The position numbers and the translations under genes were made by a program. From Stutzerimonas stutzeri (GTDB lineage: Bacteria; Pseudomonadota; Gammaproteobacteria; Enterobacterales; Pasteurellaceae): 64,000 bases of DNA. Of this stretch, positions 9,061-17,409 are shown one piece after another. The notes beneath the pieces are model-generated. The model saw only the letters and a list, made by a program, of their open reading frames with translations, was not told the DNA's origin and did no database searches. Where the stretch lies: positions 434,001 through 498,000 of the forward strand of contig CABDVE010000001.1 in the NCBI GenBank assembly GCA_901420285.1, read 5' to 3'. Every line of letters begins with the position of its first letter. Position 1 is the stretch's first letter.

Positions 9061-10301
9061 TAGAATCTCGCTTGTGTTGTCAGTTGTCGTTGATAAATCA
9101 ATGTGGCTAAAAGTAGCGTAACAATGCCGAAAGCGCTTAACAAATAGAGCGGTTGCTGAATTTGGCTAAGCGCGTAATGATTCAGCAATAAATTCTGAAA
9201 ACCGCTTAACGCCCAGCCCATCGGGGAAAATTGCGCTACAGTTTGCATGATCTCCGGCATGACATAAACGGGCACCATAATCCCCCCGATTGCTGCCATA
9301 ATAATAATGCCGCCACCGCCCAATACTACGGCATGCTCGGTGCTACGCGCCAGCACGCTCACCAGCAAACCATAACCCAACGCGGCAAGGCTAACGGCGC
9401 CGGATAGCACAAAATAAGGCAACCAATCGCCCGTTAACCCAAACGCCGGCATATCCAGCGCTGGCAATACAAAATAACCGAGCGCCACCATGCCGACAAA
9501 TTGTAGTTGGTTGATGAGGAAATACGGAATCAATTTGGCAACAATCTGGCTCCATGCAGAGGCGCGCGCCATGCGCAGACGGGTAAGCGTGTTGGTTTGC
9601 CGTTCCATCGCCATCACATTGGACAGGGGAATCATGATAAAGAACATGCCGAAAATCAACCAGGCGGGCACGCTATGTTGCACAGAATTCGGCTTGGAAA
9701 CCTCTTTTCCTTGCCGATTCAGATAAATTTCCTGCCATAAATCTTTTGCCAGATAATCGTTAATTTGGGCGAATTTGTTATCCAGTTCTTTATTGACTTT
9801 ATTTTGAATCTCTTTGATTGGCTTGCGTTTGTTGTTTTCTAACGTGATGTGATTGTCTGCCAAATAATCGTTTAAACGCAGTTGCGAATAATGCTTTTGC
9901 AACACGCCTTTCACACCCAACAACCAACTGCGATCCACGCTCGGATTAAGCCAAAGTTGCAGATTTTGTTCTTCGGAAAGTGCGGTTTGTTTTTTATTCG
10001 GATTGAAAATCAGCAAATCGAATTTCCCTGCTTGTAGCGCTTCTTGGTATTGCGCCAGCTCTTCCGGTGGCGCTTGGCGAACGGCAAGTTTTTCATTTTT
10101 GAGCGCGTCTAAAAAGGCATCGTTAAGCGCATTTTTTTCACTCAGTAGCACAATTTCCGAGCGATTGCTTAAGGCATTATCATTGCTCAACGCGGCCGAC
10201 ATAATCAGCATGAACAAAATCGGCATGATAAATAATACGGCGACACCGTGCAGATCGCGGCTTAATAGACGCATTTCTTTGGCAATCGAAGCAATTAACA
10301 C
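9060..10301 (-). CDS. ABC-2 type transporter permease
   Basis: A 413-residue membrane protein from a GTG start: N-terminal helix (about 20-38), a long extracytoplasmic domain (about 45-215) and five to six C-terminal helices ending near residue 405, the ABC2_membrane_3 layout (YhhJ/YbhR type). With the ATPase that overlaps its start by 7 bases it forms an exporter. Because it lies inside the pigment operon, its cargo is probably the resorcinol part, a lipid-linked intermediate or the final product; the substrate cannot be told from sequence. Confidence 0.85.
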   Translation of the reverse strand: MLIASIAKEMRLLSRDLHGVAVLFIMPILFMLIMSAALSNDNALSNRSEIVLLSEKNALNDAFLDALKNEKLAVRQAPPEELAQYQEALQAGKFDLLIFNPNKKQTALSEEQNLQLWLNPSVDRSWLLGVKGVLQKHYSQLRLNDYLADNHITLENNKRKPIKEIQNKVNKELDNKFAQINDYLAKDLWQEIYLNRQGKEVSKPNSVQHSVPAWLIFGMFFIMIPLSNVMAMERQTNTLTRLRMARASAWSQIVAKLIPYFLINQLQFVGMVALGYFVLPALDMPAFGLTGDWLPYFVLSGAVSLAALGYGLLVSVLARSTEHAVVLGGGGIIIMAAIGGIMVPVYVMPEIMQTVAQFSPMGWALSGFQNLLLNHYALSQIQQPLYLLSAFGIVTLLLATLIYQRQLTTQARF

Positions 10302-11017
10302 GTTCTTCCCGCCTTATTTAAAAAATCCAAATAAAAACGTTCCAGACTTTGCCCCTCTTTTAAAATGTCCTGCACCGATCCCTGATAAATCAATTCGCCT
10401 TCGTTCAGCAGCACCAATTTATCGCATAATTGTTCAATTTCCTGCAAATAATGGGAGGTATAAATTACGGTGACACCTTGCTGTTTCAACGCTGCCACGC
10501 TATTCAAAATAAACTGGCGGGATTGTGGGTCGATGCCTACCGTAATTTCATCTAAAAAAATCACTTTCGGGCGATTAATCAAACCGATGGCAAAATTCAA
10601 GCGGCGCTTTAAACCGCCGGATAAATGTTTCGCGAGTTTGTTTTTATGCGCCGTTAAATCCACCTGTTCCAGCAAGGCTTGCAGATAATTTTTGTCTTTC
10701 ACCTCATAAAGTGCGGCAAAAAATTTCAGATTTTCCCACACCGTCAGCAACGGGTAAAAAGCAAAATCCTGCGGCACCAAGGAAATTTGATGGCGCTGTT
10801 TTTTGGTCAACTGTCCAAATGGCACCGCATTGAAATAAATCTGCCCCTGCTGCACGGACTGCAACCCGGCAAGCAGCGACATAAGTGTCGTTTTGCCCGC
10901 ACCGTTAGGGCCAAGCAAACCAATGGTGGATGCGTTTTCAATACTGAAATTGATGTCGCGCAACGCGAGGTTTTGGGCGTTGGGGTAGCGATGTGAAAGG
11001 GTTTGAACCGTGATCAT
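10295..11017 (-). CDS. ABC transporter ATP-binding protein
   Basis: About 240 residues from the ATG at 11017, which overlaps the previous stop as ATGA (an upstream in-frame start at 11038 is unlikely). Walker A is GPNGAGKTT, signature LSGGLKRRL, Walker B VIFLDEIT, H-loop IYTSHYL. The Q-loop region LVPQDFAF is also present. Walker B has EIT where most ABC ATPases have EPT, still with the catalytic Glu. It energises the ABC-2 permease encoded next. The dispersed word occurs at 10822-10832 inside the gene. Confidence 0.88.
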   Translation of the reverse strand: MITVQTLSHRYPNAQNLALRDINFSIENASTIGLLGPNGAGKTTLMSLLAGLQSVQQGQIYFNAVPFGQLTKKQRHQISLVPQDFAFYPLLTVWENLKFFAALYEVKDKNYLQALLEQVDLTAHKNKLAKHLSGGLKRRLNFAIGLINRPKVIFLDEITVGIDPQSRQFILNSVAALKQQGVTVIYTSHYLQEIEQLCDKLVLLNEGELIYQGSVQDILKEGQSLERFYLDFLNKAGRTC

Positions 11018-12006
11018 AGTGTGCGTAATTCCAGCCAAAGCGCCTGTTCCCTATCCGCAATCTCCCGTAAGTAGTCCGCCACCATGTTATAGCCTTCTGT
11101 CGATGGCTTTTTGCATTGTTTCACACATAATCCTGCAAATTGACGCCACATATCGCCGATTTCCGTCATCTGTTCGGATGCCTGTTTGTACTTCAGTTGT
11201 TGGCAAATATCAGCAGCTTGTTCGAGGAAATAGGCGTATAAATAACGGAAACCTGCGCCACCGGTGCCGATTTCTTCCTGCATACGCACGATATGCCCGA
11301 GGTATAGGCGTTTGTATTTTTCCGAAGGGTGATTTGCGAGCTTTTCAATTTGTTTGGCGACAGTGCGGATGCCTTTAACGCCGACGAAAAATAGAGGCGC
11401 CAGCATTTGTTTGGCGTTCTTACGAATGGCTTTATGAATTAAGGTAGGTAAATCTATTTGGACTAAATTCGGTTGATTTTCAAAATAATACATCAATCCT
11501 TTTGGTGCTAATACACCTTTTACAAAACGCGCCCGTTGCAAATCTTCCGTTGTGCAGCGTTGCACGCTTTCAAACACAGGATCACTAATCAGATAATCGT
11601 TTTGCTCTTTGCCATATACGATTAAATTATGCGCATTAAAATGAAAACGCATTTCAGGCGGAAAATAAGGTAACCAGAAAACCGAGGTTTGTAGACCGAC
11701 TAATTTATTTTCAGCCAACGCCTTGTCAAGTGCTTGCTGCCCGATTTCCGACGAGCGAAACTTCTGTATTTTTAACCGTACTTTCAGCAGTTTTGAGACT
11801 TTTTTGATAATCGAACGCGGCGGCATTCGATAAGAAATCAGCGGCATTCCGTTAATTTTCACCAACGGAATATAAACAAAAGTCAACGCCGATGCCAAGC
11901 CGAAAACCATGGCTTCGTTAAAATTCACGCCTTGCGATTTTAGCAAGGTGGACATGACGCCGCTTTCGCAGTGGGCGGTGTGTTGGTGGTGGAAGTTGTT
12001 GTTCAT
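11014..12006 (-). CDS. BtrH_N / DUF4872-like protein, possible acyltransferase
   Basis: A 330-residue protein with an N-terminal HCESGVMSTLLKSQG (His 12, Cys 13) followed by EAMVFGLASALTFVYIP and, later, RFHFNAHNLIVYGKEQNDYLISDPV. This is the BtrH N-terminal domain pattern (peptidase-like fold; BtrH moves an acyl group from an ACP in butirosin synthesis), with a DUF4872-type C-terminus. Such proteins are found in some aryl polyene loci. Known: the family can transfer acyl groups from carrier proteins. Inferred: here it may join the polyene acyl chain to its partner alcohol or phenol. Overlaps the ATPase by 4 bases. Confidence 0.65.
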   Translation of the reverse strand: MNNNFHHQHTAHCESGVMSTLLKSQGVNFNEAMVFGLASALTFVYIPLVKINGMPLISYRMPPRSIIKKVSKLLKVRLKIQKFRSSEIGQQALDKALAENKLVGLQTSVFWLPYFPPEMRFHFNAHNLIVYGKEQNDYLISDPVFESVQRCTTEDLQRARFVKGVLAPKGLMYYFENQPNLVQIDLPTLIHKAIRKNAKQMLAPLFFVGVKGIRTVAKQIEKLANHPSEKYKRLYLGHIVRMQEEIGTGGAGFRYLYAYFLEQAADICQQLKYKQASEQMTEIGDMWRQFAGLCVKQCKKPSTEGYNMVADYLREIADREQALWLELRTL

Positions 12007-12013
12007 TGTTAAG

Positions 12014-13006
12014 TTATTTTTTTAATTTAAATAATTTTTCAACGTAAATTTCGCCTAGTCGCTCTTTTTCTTGCCGGCGATTTTTTGCAAATTTATCGTA
12101 TTCTAAATAGGCTTTTTCGTCCGCTTGTTGTTTACTGATTGAGCCCGCGTTTTGCAATACTTGACGATCATTGAAAGCGAGAAATTCATCTAGCTTTTGC
12201 GTCCAATCTTTTAAGAAAAATTGTTTTTTGCGGGAAGCCTGATCTTCGGCGAAATCCAACCACATTGATATGATTCGGTTTAATGTGGTGATTTCTTTTT
12301 CATTCAAATAATTTTTCGCCACGGTTACATCTTTTTTTACCACATCTGTACCACGAAAATTTGTCAGCCCCATATTGGGCAAACTTGCGTTGGCTCTCTG
12401 AAATATGATTTCCGATGCGGTGCTGTTCGTGCAAGCAAAATGTAATTTGTTCTGGATTTTTTGGAAAAATTGCGTCGTTTCTTTAAATGAAGGTTGATAG
12501 TCCGCTGCTAAAGTAAAAATTTCACGAACGCGTAAATACATTCTGCGCTCGCTTGCTCGAATATCCCGAATTTTTTCTAATAAAAGATCGAAATAATCCT
12601 CTGCTTGATTTGTTCCGATAGGTGGATTTTTTAAGCGTTCTTCATCTAAAACAAAGCCTTTTTGAATATATTCCGTTAATGTTCGCGTTGCCCATTGTCG
12701 AAATTGCGTGCCTCGAGCGGAGCGGACGCGATAACCAATGGCTAAAATCATCGGTAACGCATAAATTTGAGTATTATATCGCTTGCCATCAGTGGCAGTT
12801 GTCAACTGAAAGTTGACAACTGAAGCTTCATCCAATTCATTTTCTGCCAAAATCGCTTTAATATGCTTGCTAATATTTTGCTTTGAGGTTTGATAAAGCT
12901 CTGCCAACTCTAGTTGATTCAACCAAAGTTGCTGCCCCAGTTCGCGCAAAGTAAATTGCGAAAGCCCATCATCGGTGGTGTAAATAATAATGTCATTATC
13001 TGCCAT
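12014..13006 (-). CDS. RhuM-family (virulence RhuM) protein inserted in the pigment operon
   Basis: A 330-residue soluble protein with the RhuM-family pattern: LRELGQQLWLNQLELAELY with SKQNISKHIKAIL (an HTH-like N-terminal domain, about 20-55), then VVNFQLTTATDGKRYNTQIYALPMILAIGYRVRS and FRQWATRTLTEYIQKGF, and a helical C-terminus. RhuM was named from Salmonella pathogenicity island 3; its biochemical role is unknown, although relatives occur in defence and mobile islands. It is not a biosynthetic gene, yet it lies in the same direction inside the operon and overlaps the upstream small gene by 11 bases. Confidence 0.85.
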   Translation of the reverse strand: MADNDIIIYTTDDGLSQFTLRELGQQLWLNQLELAELYQTSKQNISKHIKAILAENELDEASVVNFQLTTATDGKRYNTQIYALPMILAIGYRVRSARGTQFRQWATRTLTEYIQKGFVLDEERLKNPPIGTNQAEDYFDLLLEKIRDIRASERRMYLRVREIFTLAADYQPSFKETTQFFQKIQNKLHFACTNSTASEIIFQRANASLPNMGLTNFRGTDVVKKDVTVAKNYLNEKEITTLNRIISMWLDFAEDQASRKKQFFLKDWTQKLDEFLAFNDRQVLQNAGSISKQQADEKAYLEYDKFAKNRRQEKERLGEIYVEKLFKLKK

Positions 13007-13388
13007 TTTTTATTTCCTCAAGACTTATCCCAAAAACCTCCGCATACCTCTCCAACACCTTCTCAGACAACTTCGAGAACACTTGCGGTTTAAAGTGGCG
13101 TTTGATTTGCCATTGCCAGAAGCCGGTGGCTTGGGCGAGGCTGGGGAGGTCGAAGCGGTAGCGGTACATATAATAAAAGAGCGGTGACTTTTCGCCGAGT
13201 TTTACGGCGGCTAACGCTTCGGTGGTGAGTCGGTTGAGTTCTTCTACCGCCTGTTCGGTAGCGAATTCTTCCATTTCCCAACCGTTAGTGGTGGCAGTTT
13301 GGTAGTTGCCGTTTTGGGTGGCGTAGATGACTTTACGCTGTCCTTTGAAGATTTTGCTGTCGTCTTGCGGGATATCGTTAACGTCCAT
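12996..13388 (-). CDS. Small HTH-like protein of the resorcinol cluster, function unknown
   Basis: About 130 residues from the ATG at 13388, which overlaps the end of the DarB-like gene by 11 bases. The N-terminal part is acidic and unremarkable; LPSLAQATGFWQWQIKRHF followed by LERYAEVFGISLEEI looks like a Cro/C1-type helix-turn-helix, so it may bind DNA. I do not recognise the family with certainty. Being tucked between darB-like and the RhuM gene, it could be a regulator of the operon or could have arrived with the RhuM gene. Confidence 0.6.
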   Translation of the reverse strand: MDVNDIPQDDSKIFKGQRKVIYATQNGNYQTATTNGWEMEEFATEQAVEELNRLTTEALAAVKLGEKSPLFYYMYRYRFDLPSLAQATGFWQWQIKRHFKPQVFSKLSEKVLERYAEVFGISLEEIKNGR

Positions 13389-14538
13389 CGACGACCTCAA
13401 GCAGCATAAAACAAGAAGAAAAACGACCGCTCTCAGGAATATAACAGAGCACCTTTTGTCCGTTCACAAGCGGGTATTTTTCGAGAAACTCTTGCAAAAT
13501 AATATAGATGGAAGCTGATCCCGTATTTCCTTTGCTTTCAAGGTTGGTAAACCATTTTTCCTGCGGGATAACGAAATTGATGTTTTTCAATCCTTCCAAT
13601 AATTTATCGCGGAAAAAGCCCGAAGAATAATGCGGCAAGAAATAATCAATTTCATCGACTTTTAAAGCGTATTTGTCGATTAAACGCAACAATGCCTTTT
13701 CCACCGTGCAACGCACAATATTTTCATTCAGCAATTTCACATTTTGTTTCACTGCCATAAAACTATGAGCATCACGGGTTTGTTTATCCACATTTTTCCA
13801 ACCGACAAATTTTCCTTGCTGTAACTCGGCACCGGCATACATACAAACCGGCATTTTGTTGGCGTAAGAAATCAGATCAATCCAATGAATTTTGAAACTA
13901 ATTCCTTGTGGATTGGGCTTGTTGCTTAAATGCACTGCGCCTGCACCGTCAGAAAGCATCCAGCGCAGAAAATCTTTTTCAAAACCGATTTCCGGGCGCG
14001 CATCCTCTAATTTTTTCTGATCGATTTCCGCTTCAAAATGTTCGCTACGCATAATTGCCGAGGCACTTTCAGATGCGACTGCAATGGCGTTGTGGTGTTC
14101 GCCGGTACGAATGCCGTTGTAAGCGTGTTTCATCGCCGCCATGCCGGCAACACAGACGCCGGCGGTAGTGAGCACTTCATAAGGTGGCGCGTCAGGAATT
14201 AAACCGTGAATCATCACGCCTTGCCCCGGCATAATTTGATCGGGGTAAGAAGTGCCGCACGCTAAACAGCTCACGTCATCTGCTTTTAAGCCTTGGGCAA
14301 ATAAGCCTTTGATTGCTTCTACTGCAAGCTCTGTACCGCTGTGTGTGGTTTCTCGTGTGATCGGATCAATCGCATAATGGCGGGTTTTGATTGCATTAGA
14401 ACGCAAAATCATTTTTCGTACGCGGGATGGTAACTCACCGATCTGCCCTAAAATCTGTTCGATTTGATCATTTTCCACTGGTGCATTAGGCAAAAAAGCG
14501 GCAACACGGTTGATATAAACATCGGTTAAAGCAGTCAA
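13378..14538 (-). CDS. darB: DarB-like beta-ketoacyl synthase III (dialkylresorcinol/cyclohexanedione synthase)
   Basis: About 386 residues. I choose the TTG at 14538 because AGGAGA lies 5 bases upstream; an in-frame TTG at 14562 would overlap the previous gene. The sequence (FLPNAPVENDQIEQILG, PSRVRKMILRSNAIKTRHYAID) matches the DarB group of KAS III. Cys about 129 in TTAGVCVAGMAAM, His in DYFLPHYSSG and Asn in SKGNTGSASI form the KAS III triad. DarB enzymes condense two beta-keto acyl units into a 1,3-cyclohexanedione, which DarA aromatises to a 2,5-dialkylresorcinol. The DarA-like gene is directly upstream. Confidence 0.85.
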   Translation of the reverse strand: MTALTDVYINRVAAFLPNAPVENDQIEQILGQIGELPSRVRKMILRSNAIKTRHYAIDPITRETTHSGTELAVEAIKGLFAQGLKADDVSCLACGTSYPDQIMPGQGVMIHGLIPDAPPYEVLTTAGVCVAGMAAMKHAYNGIRTGEHHNAIAVASESASAIMRSEHFEAEIDQKKLEDARPEIGFEKDFLRWMLSDGAGAVHLSNKPNPQGISFKIHWIDLISYANKMPVCMYAGAELQQGKFVGWKNVDKQTRDAHSFMAVKQNVKLLNENIVRCTVEKALLRLIDKYALKVDEIDYFLPHYSSGFFRDKLLEGLKNINFVIPQEKWFTNLESKGNTGSASIYIILQEFLEKYPLVNGQKVLCYIPESGRFSSCFMLLEVVDGR

Positions 14539-14539
14539 C

Positions 14540-15457
14540 TTATTCTCCTGAAGGTTCGGCAAAATAGCGTTTTTGGCGCGCTAATTTTTCTTTTAACAAT
14601 AGCTTAAGTAAGCGTTTGATGAGCGCGGAAAGCGGCACTACGGTGAGAATTAACGCAATTAAAAAGAGAATGTAAAAATAGAGGACGACGCGACGAAAAC
14701 GCGGTGAAATTTGACCGCACTTTAACAGCAATTTGCCCCATAAATAGAAACTGCGATGACCGACTTTTTCGCTCATCATCAATTTTTCATCAATTTTTAC
14801 CGCGCCCATATTGCGAAAAAGCGTGCGATCTAATGGCTGGAGAGCTCCTAAGGCTTCCGCCAGTTTTGTGCCAAAGCGTTGCATATCCTCAAGCTCATGA
14901 TCGCTGATACCTGCGCTCGGTAGCCATGAAAAATAACGTTTTTTTCCGCTAAACATCCACGCCGGCGTGGTAATAAAACTCGCCCATGAATTGGATTGAT
15001 CGGTTTTGACAATATTGCCGATTAAATTCGCGCCAAGTGCGGTCAACATTTTCTTCATTTTTTCTTGTGCTATCAGCCACATATTGCGACAACCGATCAG
15101 CGTAATTACCGGCGTGTCTTTCAGGATATGTGCTTGTTCCGACTGTAAAAATGCGGTGATTGGCTGTGATGGTGAGAGAAACCAGACGCTGTAAGCGATG
15201 ATTACCAGATCATAGTTTTTCCGTTGTAATTGCGGGGGCTCAATAGGCGCCGGTCTTAAATGTACAGATTCGGGAAATTGATTAAAAAACGTCATGAATT
15301 TCCAAGGGAAGAGGTAAGGTTTTTGCGGTTTAATAACACAATGTTCTACACAAATATTGGATTGATTTTGCAACGGTACGAGAAAATTTTCCGTCAAACG
15401 GGAGAGTTGCCCGGTTTGGGAATAGGAAACAACGAGAATGTTTTTGGTTTTAAGCAT
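14540..15457 (-). CDS. darA: DarA-like flavodoxin-fold enzyme (dialkylresorcinol aromatase)
   Basis: About 305 residues from the ATG at 15457; the frame stays open to 15544, but the family pattern starts here with LVVSYSQTGQLSRLT, an FMN phosphate-binding loop of flavodoxin type. KPYLFPWKFMTFFNQFPES is typical of DarA proteins, and two hydrophobic helices lie near the C-terminus (about 268-293). DarA oxidises the cyclohexanedione made by DarB to a dialkylresorcinol. It heads the minus half-cluster. The ribosome site is weak, so the exact start is uncertain. Confidence 0.8.
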   Translation of the reverse strand: MLKTKNILVVSYSQTGQLSRLTENFLVPLQNQSNICVEHCVIKPQKPYLFPWKFMTFFNQFPESVHLRPAPIEPPQLQRKNYDLVIIAYSVWFLSPSQPITAFLQSEQAHILKDTPVITLIGCRNMWLIAQEKMKKMLTALGANLIGNIVKTDQSNSWASFITTPAWMFSGKKRYFSWLPSAGISDHELEDMQRFGTKLAEALGALQPLDRTLFRNMGAVKIDEKLMMSEKVGHRSFYLWGKLLLKCGQISPRFRRVVLYFYILFLIALILTVVPLSALIKRLLKLLLKEKLARQKRYFAEPSGE

Positions 15458-15545
15458 GGTCGTTTTGAATACGAATTCGTTAAAAATAGAGCAATAACTA
15501 TCAAGCGCATCATAATCTTTATATGATTGAAAAGATAGATTCAAT

Positions 15546-15932
15546 TTATTCTTGATGCTTAAATTTCAACAAATCCCGTCGTTCTTTTTTGTTAGGCCGG
15601 CGATCCGGATGCGGCATGGAAAGCATGTTATTTTTACGCGCCCAAGCTGTTTCTTCGCGTTTTTTTACGCTTTGTTCAGTTTCGCGATAAAGTAATTGAG
15701 CTTCCGGCGCGCCGCGTCGTTGATCACTGAGCGCCAATACTTCCACTTCCTTTTCCTCATTACCTTGACGCAGTTTTAGCACCGCACCCACGTCGACAAT
15801 TTTGCTGACTTTGGCGCGTTGTCCGTTGTAATGTACTTTACCGCCTTCAATCATTGCTTTGGCGATACTGCGGGTTTTATAAAAACGCGCCGCCCAAAGC
15901 CACTTGTCAAGTCTGACTTCTTTTTTGTCCAT
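15546..15932 (-). CDS. hslR: Hsp15, ribosome-associated heat shock protein
   Basis: A 128-residue S4-domain RNA-binding protein: VRLDKWLWAARFYKTRSIA (about 6-24) and GGKVHYNGQRAKVSK, with a basic C-terminal tail ending in MPHPDRRPNKKERRDLL. Hsp15 binds free 50S subunits carrying a nascent chain and helps recycle them after heat-induced stalling. Length equals the E. coli protein (about 133). Divergent from nudE; the 66-base gap must hold both promoters. Confidence 0.9.
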   Translation of the reverse strand: MDKKEVRLDKWLWAARFYKTRSIAKAMIEGGKVHYNGQRAKVSKIVDVGAVLKLRQGNEEKEVEVLALSDQRRGAPEAQLLYRETEQSVKKREETAWARKNNMLSMPHPDRRPNKKERRDLLKFKHQE

Positions 15933-15998
15933 GTTAAATTTCTCAGTGTCATTTGTGATAGATTATGTGCGATGGTATCACAGAATAAAGGAAAGGTT

Positions 15999-16550
15999 AT
16001 GTCGCAAAATCAACCGGAAATTTTGGCCGTTCGTACAGCCGCGAAATCCCGCTTGTTAGAAATCCAATCTGTCGATTTACGATTTTCTAACGGTGAACGG
16101 CGCACTTATGAACGCCTTAAACCTAGCGGGCATCACGCCGTTATGATGCTGCCTATTGACGGCGATTGGCTTTTGCTGGTTCGCGAATATGCAGTTGGCA
16201 CGGAGCGCTATGAACTAGGCTTTCCTAAAGGCGGCGTGGATGCGGGCGAAAAGCCGGAAGACGCGGCTAATCGTGAGCTGAAGGAAGAGCTCGGTCTAGG
16301 CGCCAAACAAATTCATTTTCTTCGTACGGTCAATACAAATCCGAGTTATATGAGCAACATAATGCATATTTTCATTGCACGGGATTTCTATTCTTGCCGA
16401 CTGAAAGGCGACGAACCGGAGCCGTTAGAAATCGTGCGTTTCCCATTGGCAAATATTGATGAGTTACTCGCCGATCCGAATTTTACAGAAGCACGAAATT
16501 TAACTGCACTTTATGCGTTAAGGGATTATCTGAACAACTTAGCAAAATAA
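15999..16550 (+). CDS. nudE: ADP compounds hydrolase, Nudix family
   Basis: About 183 residues from the ATG at 15999 with AAAGGAAAGG just upstream (an in-frame ATG at 15972 is the alternative). The Nudix box is GGVDAGEKPEDAANRELKEE followed by LG, starting near residue 80, with all the acidic metal ligands. SVDLRFSNGERRTYERL and REYAVGTERYELGFPKGG match E. coli NudE, which hydrolyses ADP-ribose, NADH and Ap3A-type compounds. The gene is followed by a hairpin of two dispersed words before the converging gpt gene. Confidence 0.92.
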   Translation: MSQNQPEILAVRTAAKSRLLEIQSVDLRFSNGERRTYERLKPSGHHAVMMLPIDGDWLLLVREYAVGTERYELGFPKGGVDAGEKPEDAANRELKEELGLGAKQIHFLRTVNTNPSYMSNIMHIFIARDFYSCRLKGDEPEPLEIVRFPLANIDELLADPNFTEARNLTALYALRDYLNNLAK

Positions 16551-16716
16551 AAAACGGTTTAATTTTTAACAAATTCTAAAACTTGAAAAATTACTCATAA
16601 ACATAGAACACACTTGTATCGCTTAGATTTTCACTACATTAATATCGGCGCGCAAAGGTTGTAATAATCTCGTGGGCTACTGAATATGCAAAACGAAGTA
16701 TGAATTTTGTACTTAA

Positions 16717-16761
16717 CAAATAGCACCGCATTGGAAGCGGCTCCAATGCGGTGCTATTTTG
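16717..16761. terminator. Bidirectional hairpin built from two GCACCGCATTG words
   Basis: Inverted pair of the dispersed word: stem of about 18 bases (arms 16717-16735 and 16742-16760) with a 6-base loop, flanked by A and T runs. It lies between the converging nudE and gpt genes and would serve as terminator for both. Confidence 0.72.
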
Positions 16762-16839
16762 TGAGGTAATTTCCGTTTTGCGTAACTGCAATATCAGTTC
16801 AAAAATTCACCGCAGTTTTCTGTAACTCTACAACTTGAA

Positions 16840-17307
16840 TTATTTTCTGGCGAGAGGCGGCACAAAGGTTAAACCTAAATCCCAAGGCTGTTCGATCCAA
16901 GTGTTTTGCGGAATATCGACAATGTAATCATCAACTAATTGTGCACCGGCCGGTTTAGCGAATACGGTAACGAATTTTGCGTTCGGGTACATTTCGCGAA
17001 TTGCACGCGCGGTATTGCCGGTGTCCACTAAATCGTCCACCACGATAAAACCTTCGCCGCCGTTCGGCACCTCGGCAGCATGCAATACCTGCAACTCGCC
17101 TTGATTTTTGTGATCGTGATAACTGGCGATACAAACGGTTTGTACGTGGCGAATGCTTAATTCGCGCGCCAATACCGCGGCCGGAAATAGACCGCCGCGG
17201 CTCACCGCGATGATGCCTTTCCATTGAGAGGCCGGAAGTAAACGTTCTGATAATTTGCGGGCGTGCATTTGGAACATATCCCAAGTCACCACATATTTTT
17301 CGCTCAT
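16840..17307 (-). CDS. gpt: Xanthine(-guanine) phosphoribosyltransferase
   Basis: A 155-residue type I phosphoribosyltransferase with the PRPP-binding motif [12 protein letters not shown] (about 87-98) and the N-terminal [21 protein letters not shown] that is diagnostic for Gpt. It converts xanthine or guanine and PRPP to XMP or GMP in purine salvage. Length matches E. coli Gpt (152). It diverges from pepD with a gap of 102 bases. Confidence 0.94.
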   Translation of the reverse strand: MSEKYVVTWDMFQMHARKLSERLLPASQWKGIIAVSRGGLFPAAVLARELSIRHVQTVCIASYHDHKNQGELQVLHAAEVPNGGEGFIVVDDLVDTGNTARAIREMYPNAKFVTVFAKPAGAQLVDDYIVDIPQNTWIEQPWDLGLTFVPPLARK

Positions 17308-17409
17308 TTTGATACCTTATTTTGTCGATAAATAAAAATGGCGTAAGGATAACGCGAAACAGGGTTTTATGCTATTATTTCGTGCGATTTTACGCAAAAA
17401 GGAGCGAAT

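Noticed and set aside
9490-10473. Plus-strand frames of 77 to 156 codons opposite the ABC genes
   Set aside because: Shadows of the permease and ATPase genes; no ribosome site and no recognisable protein features.
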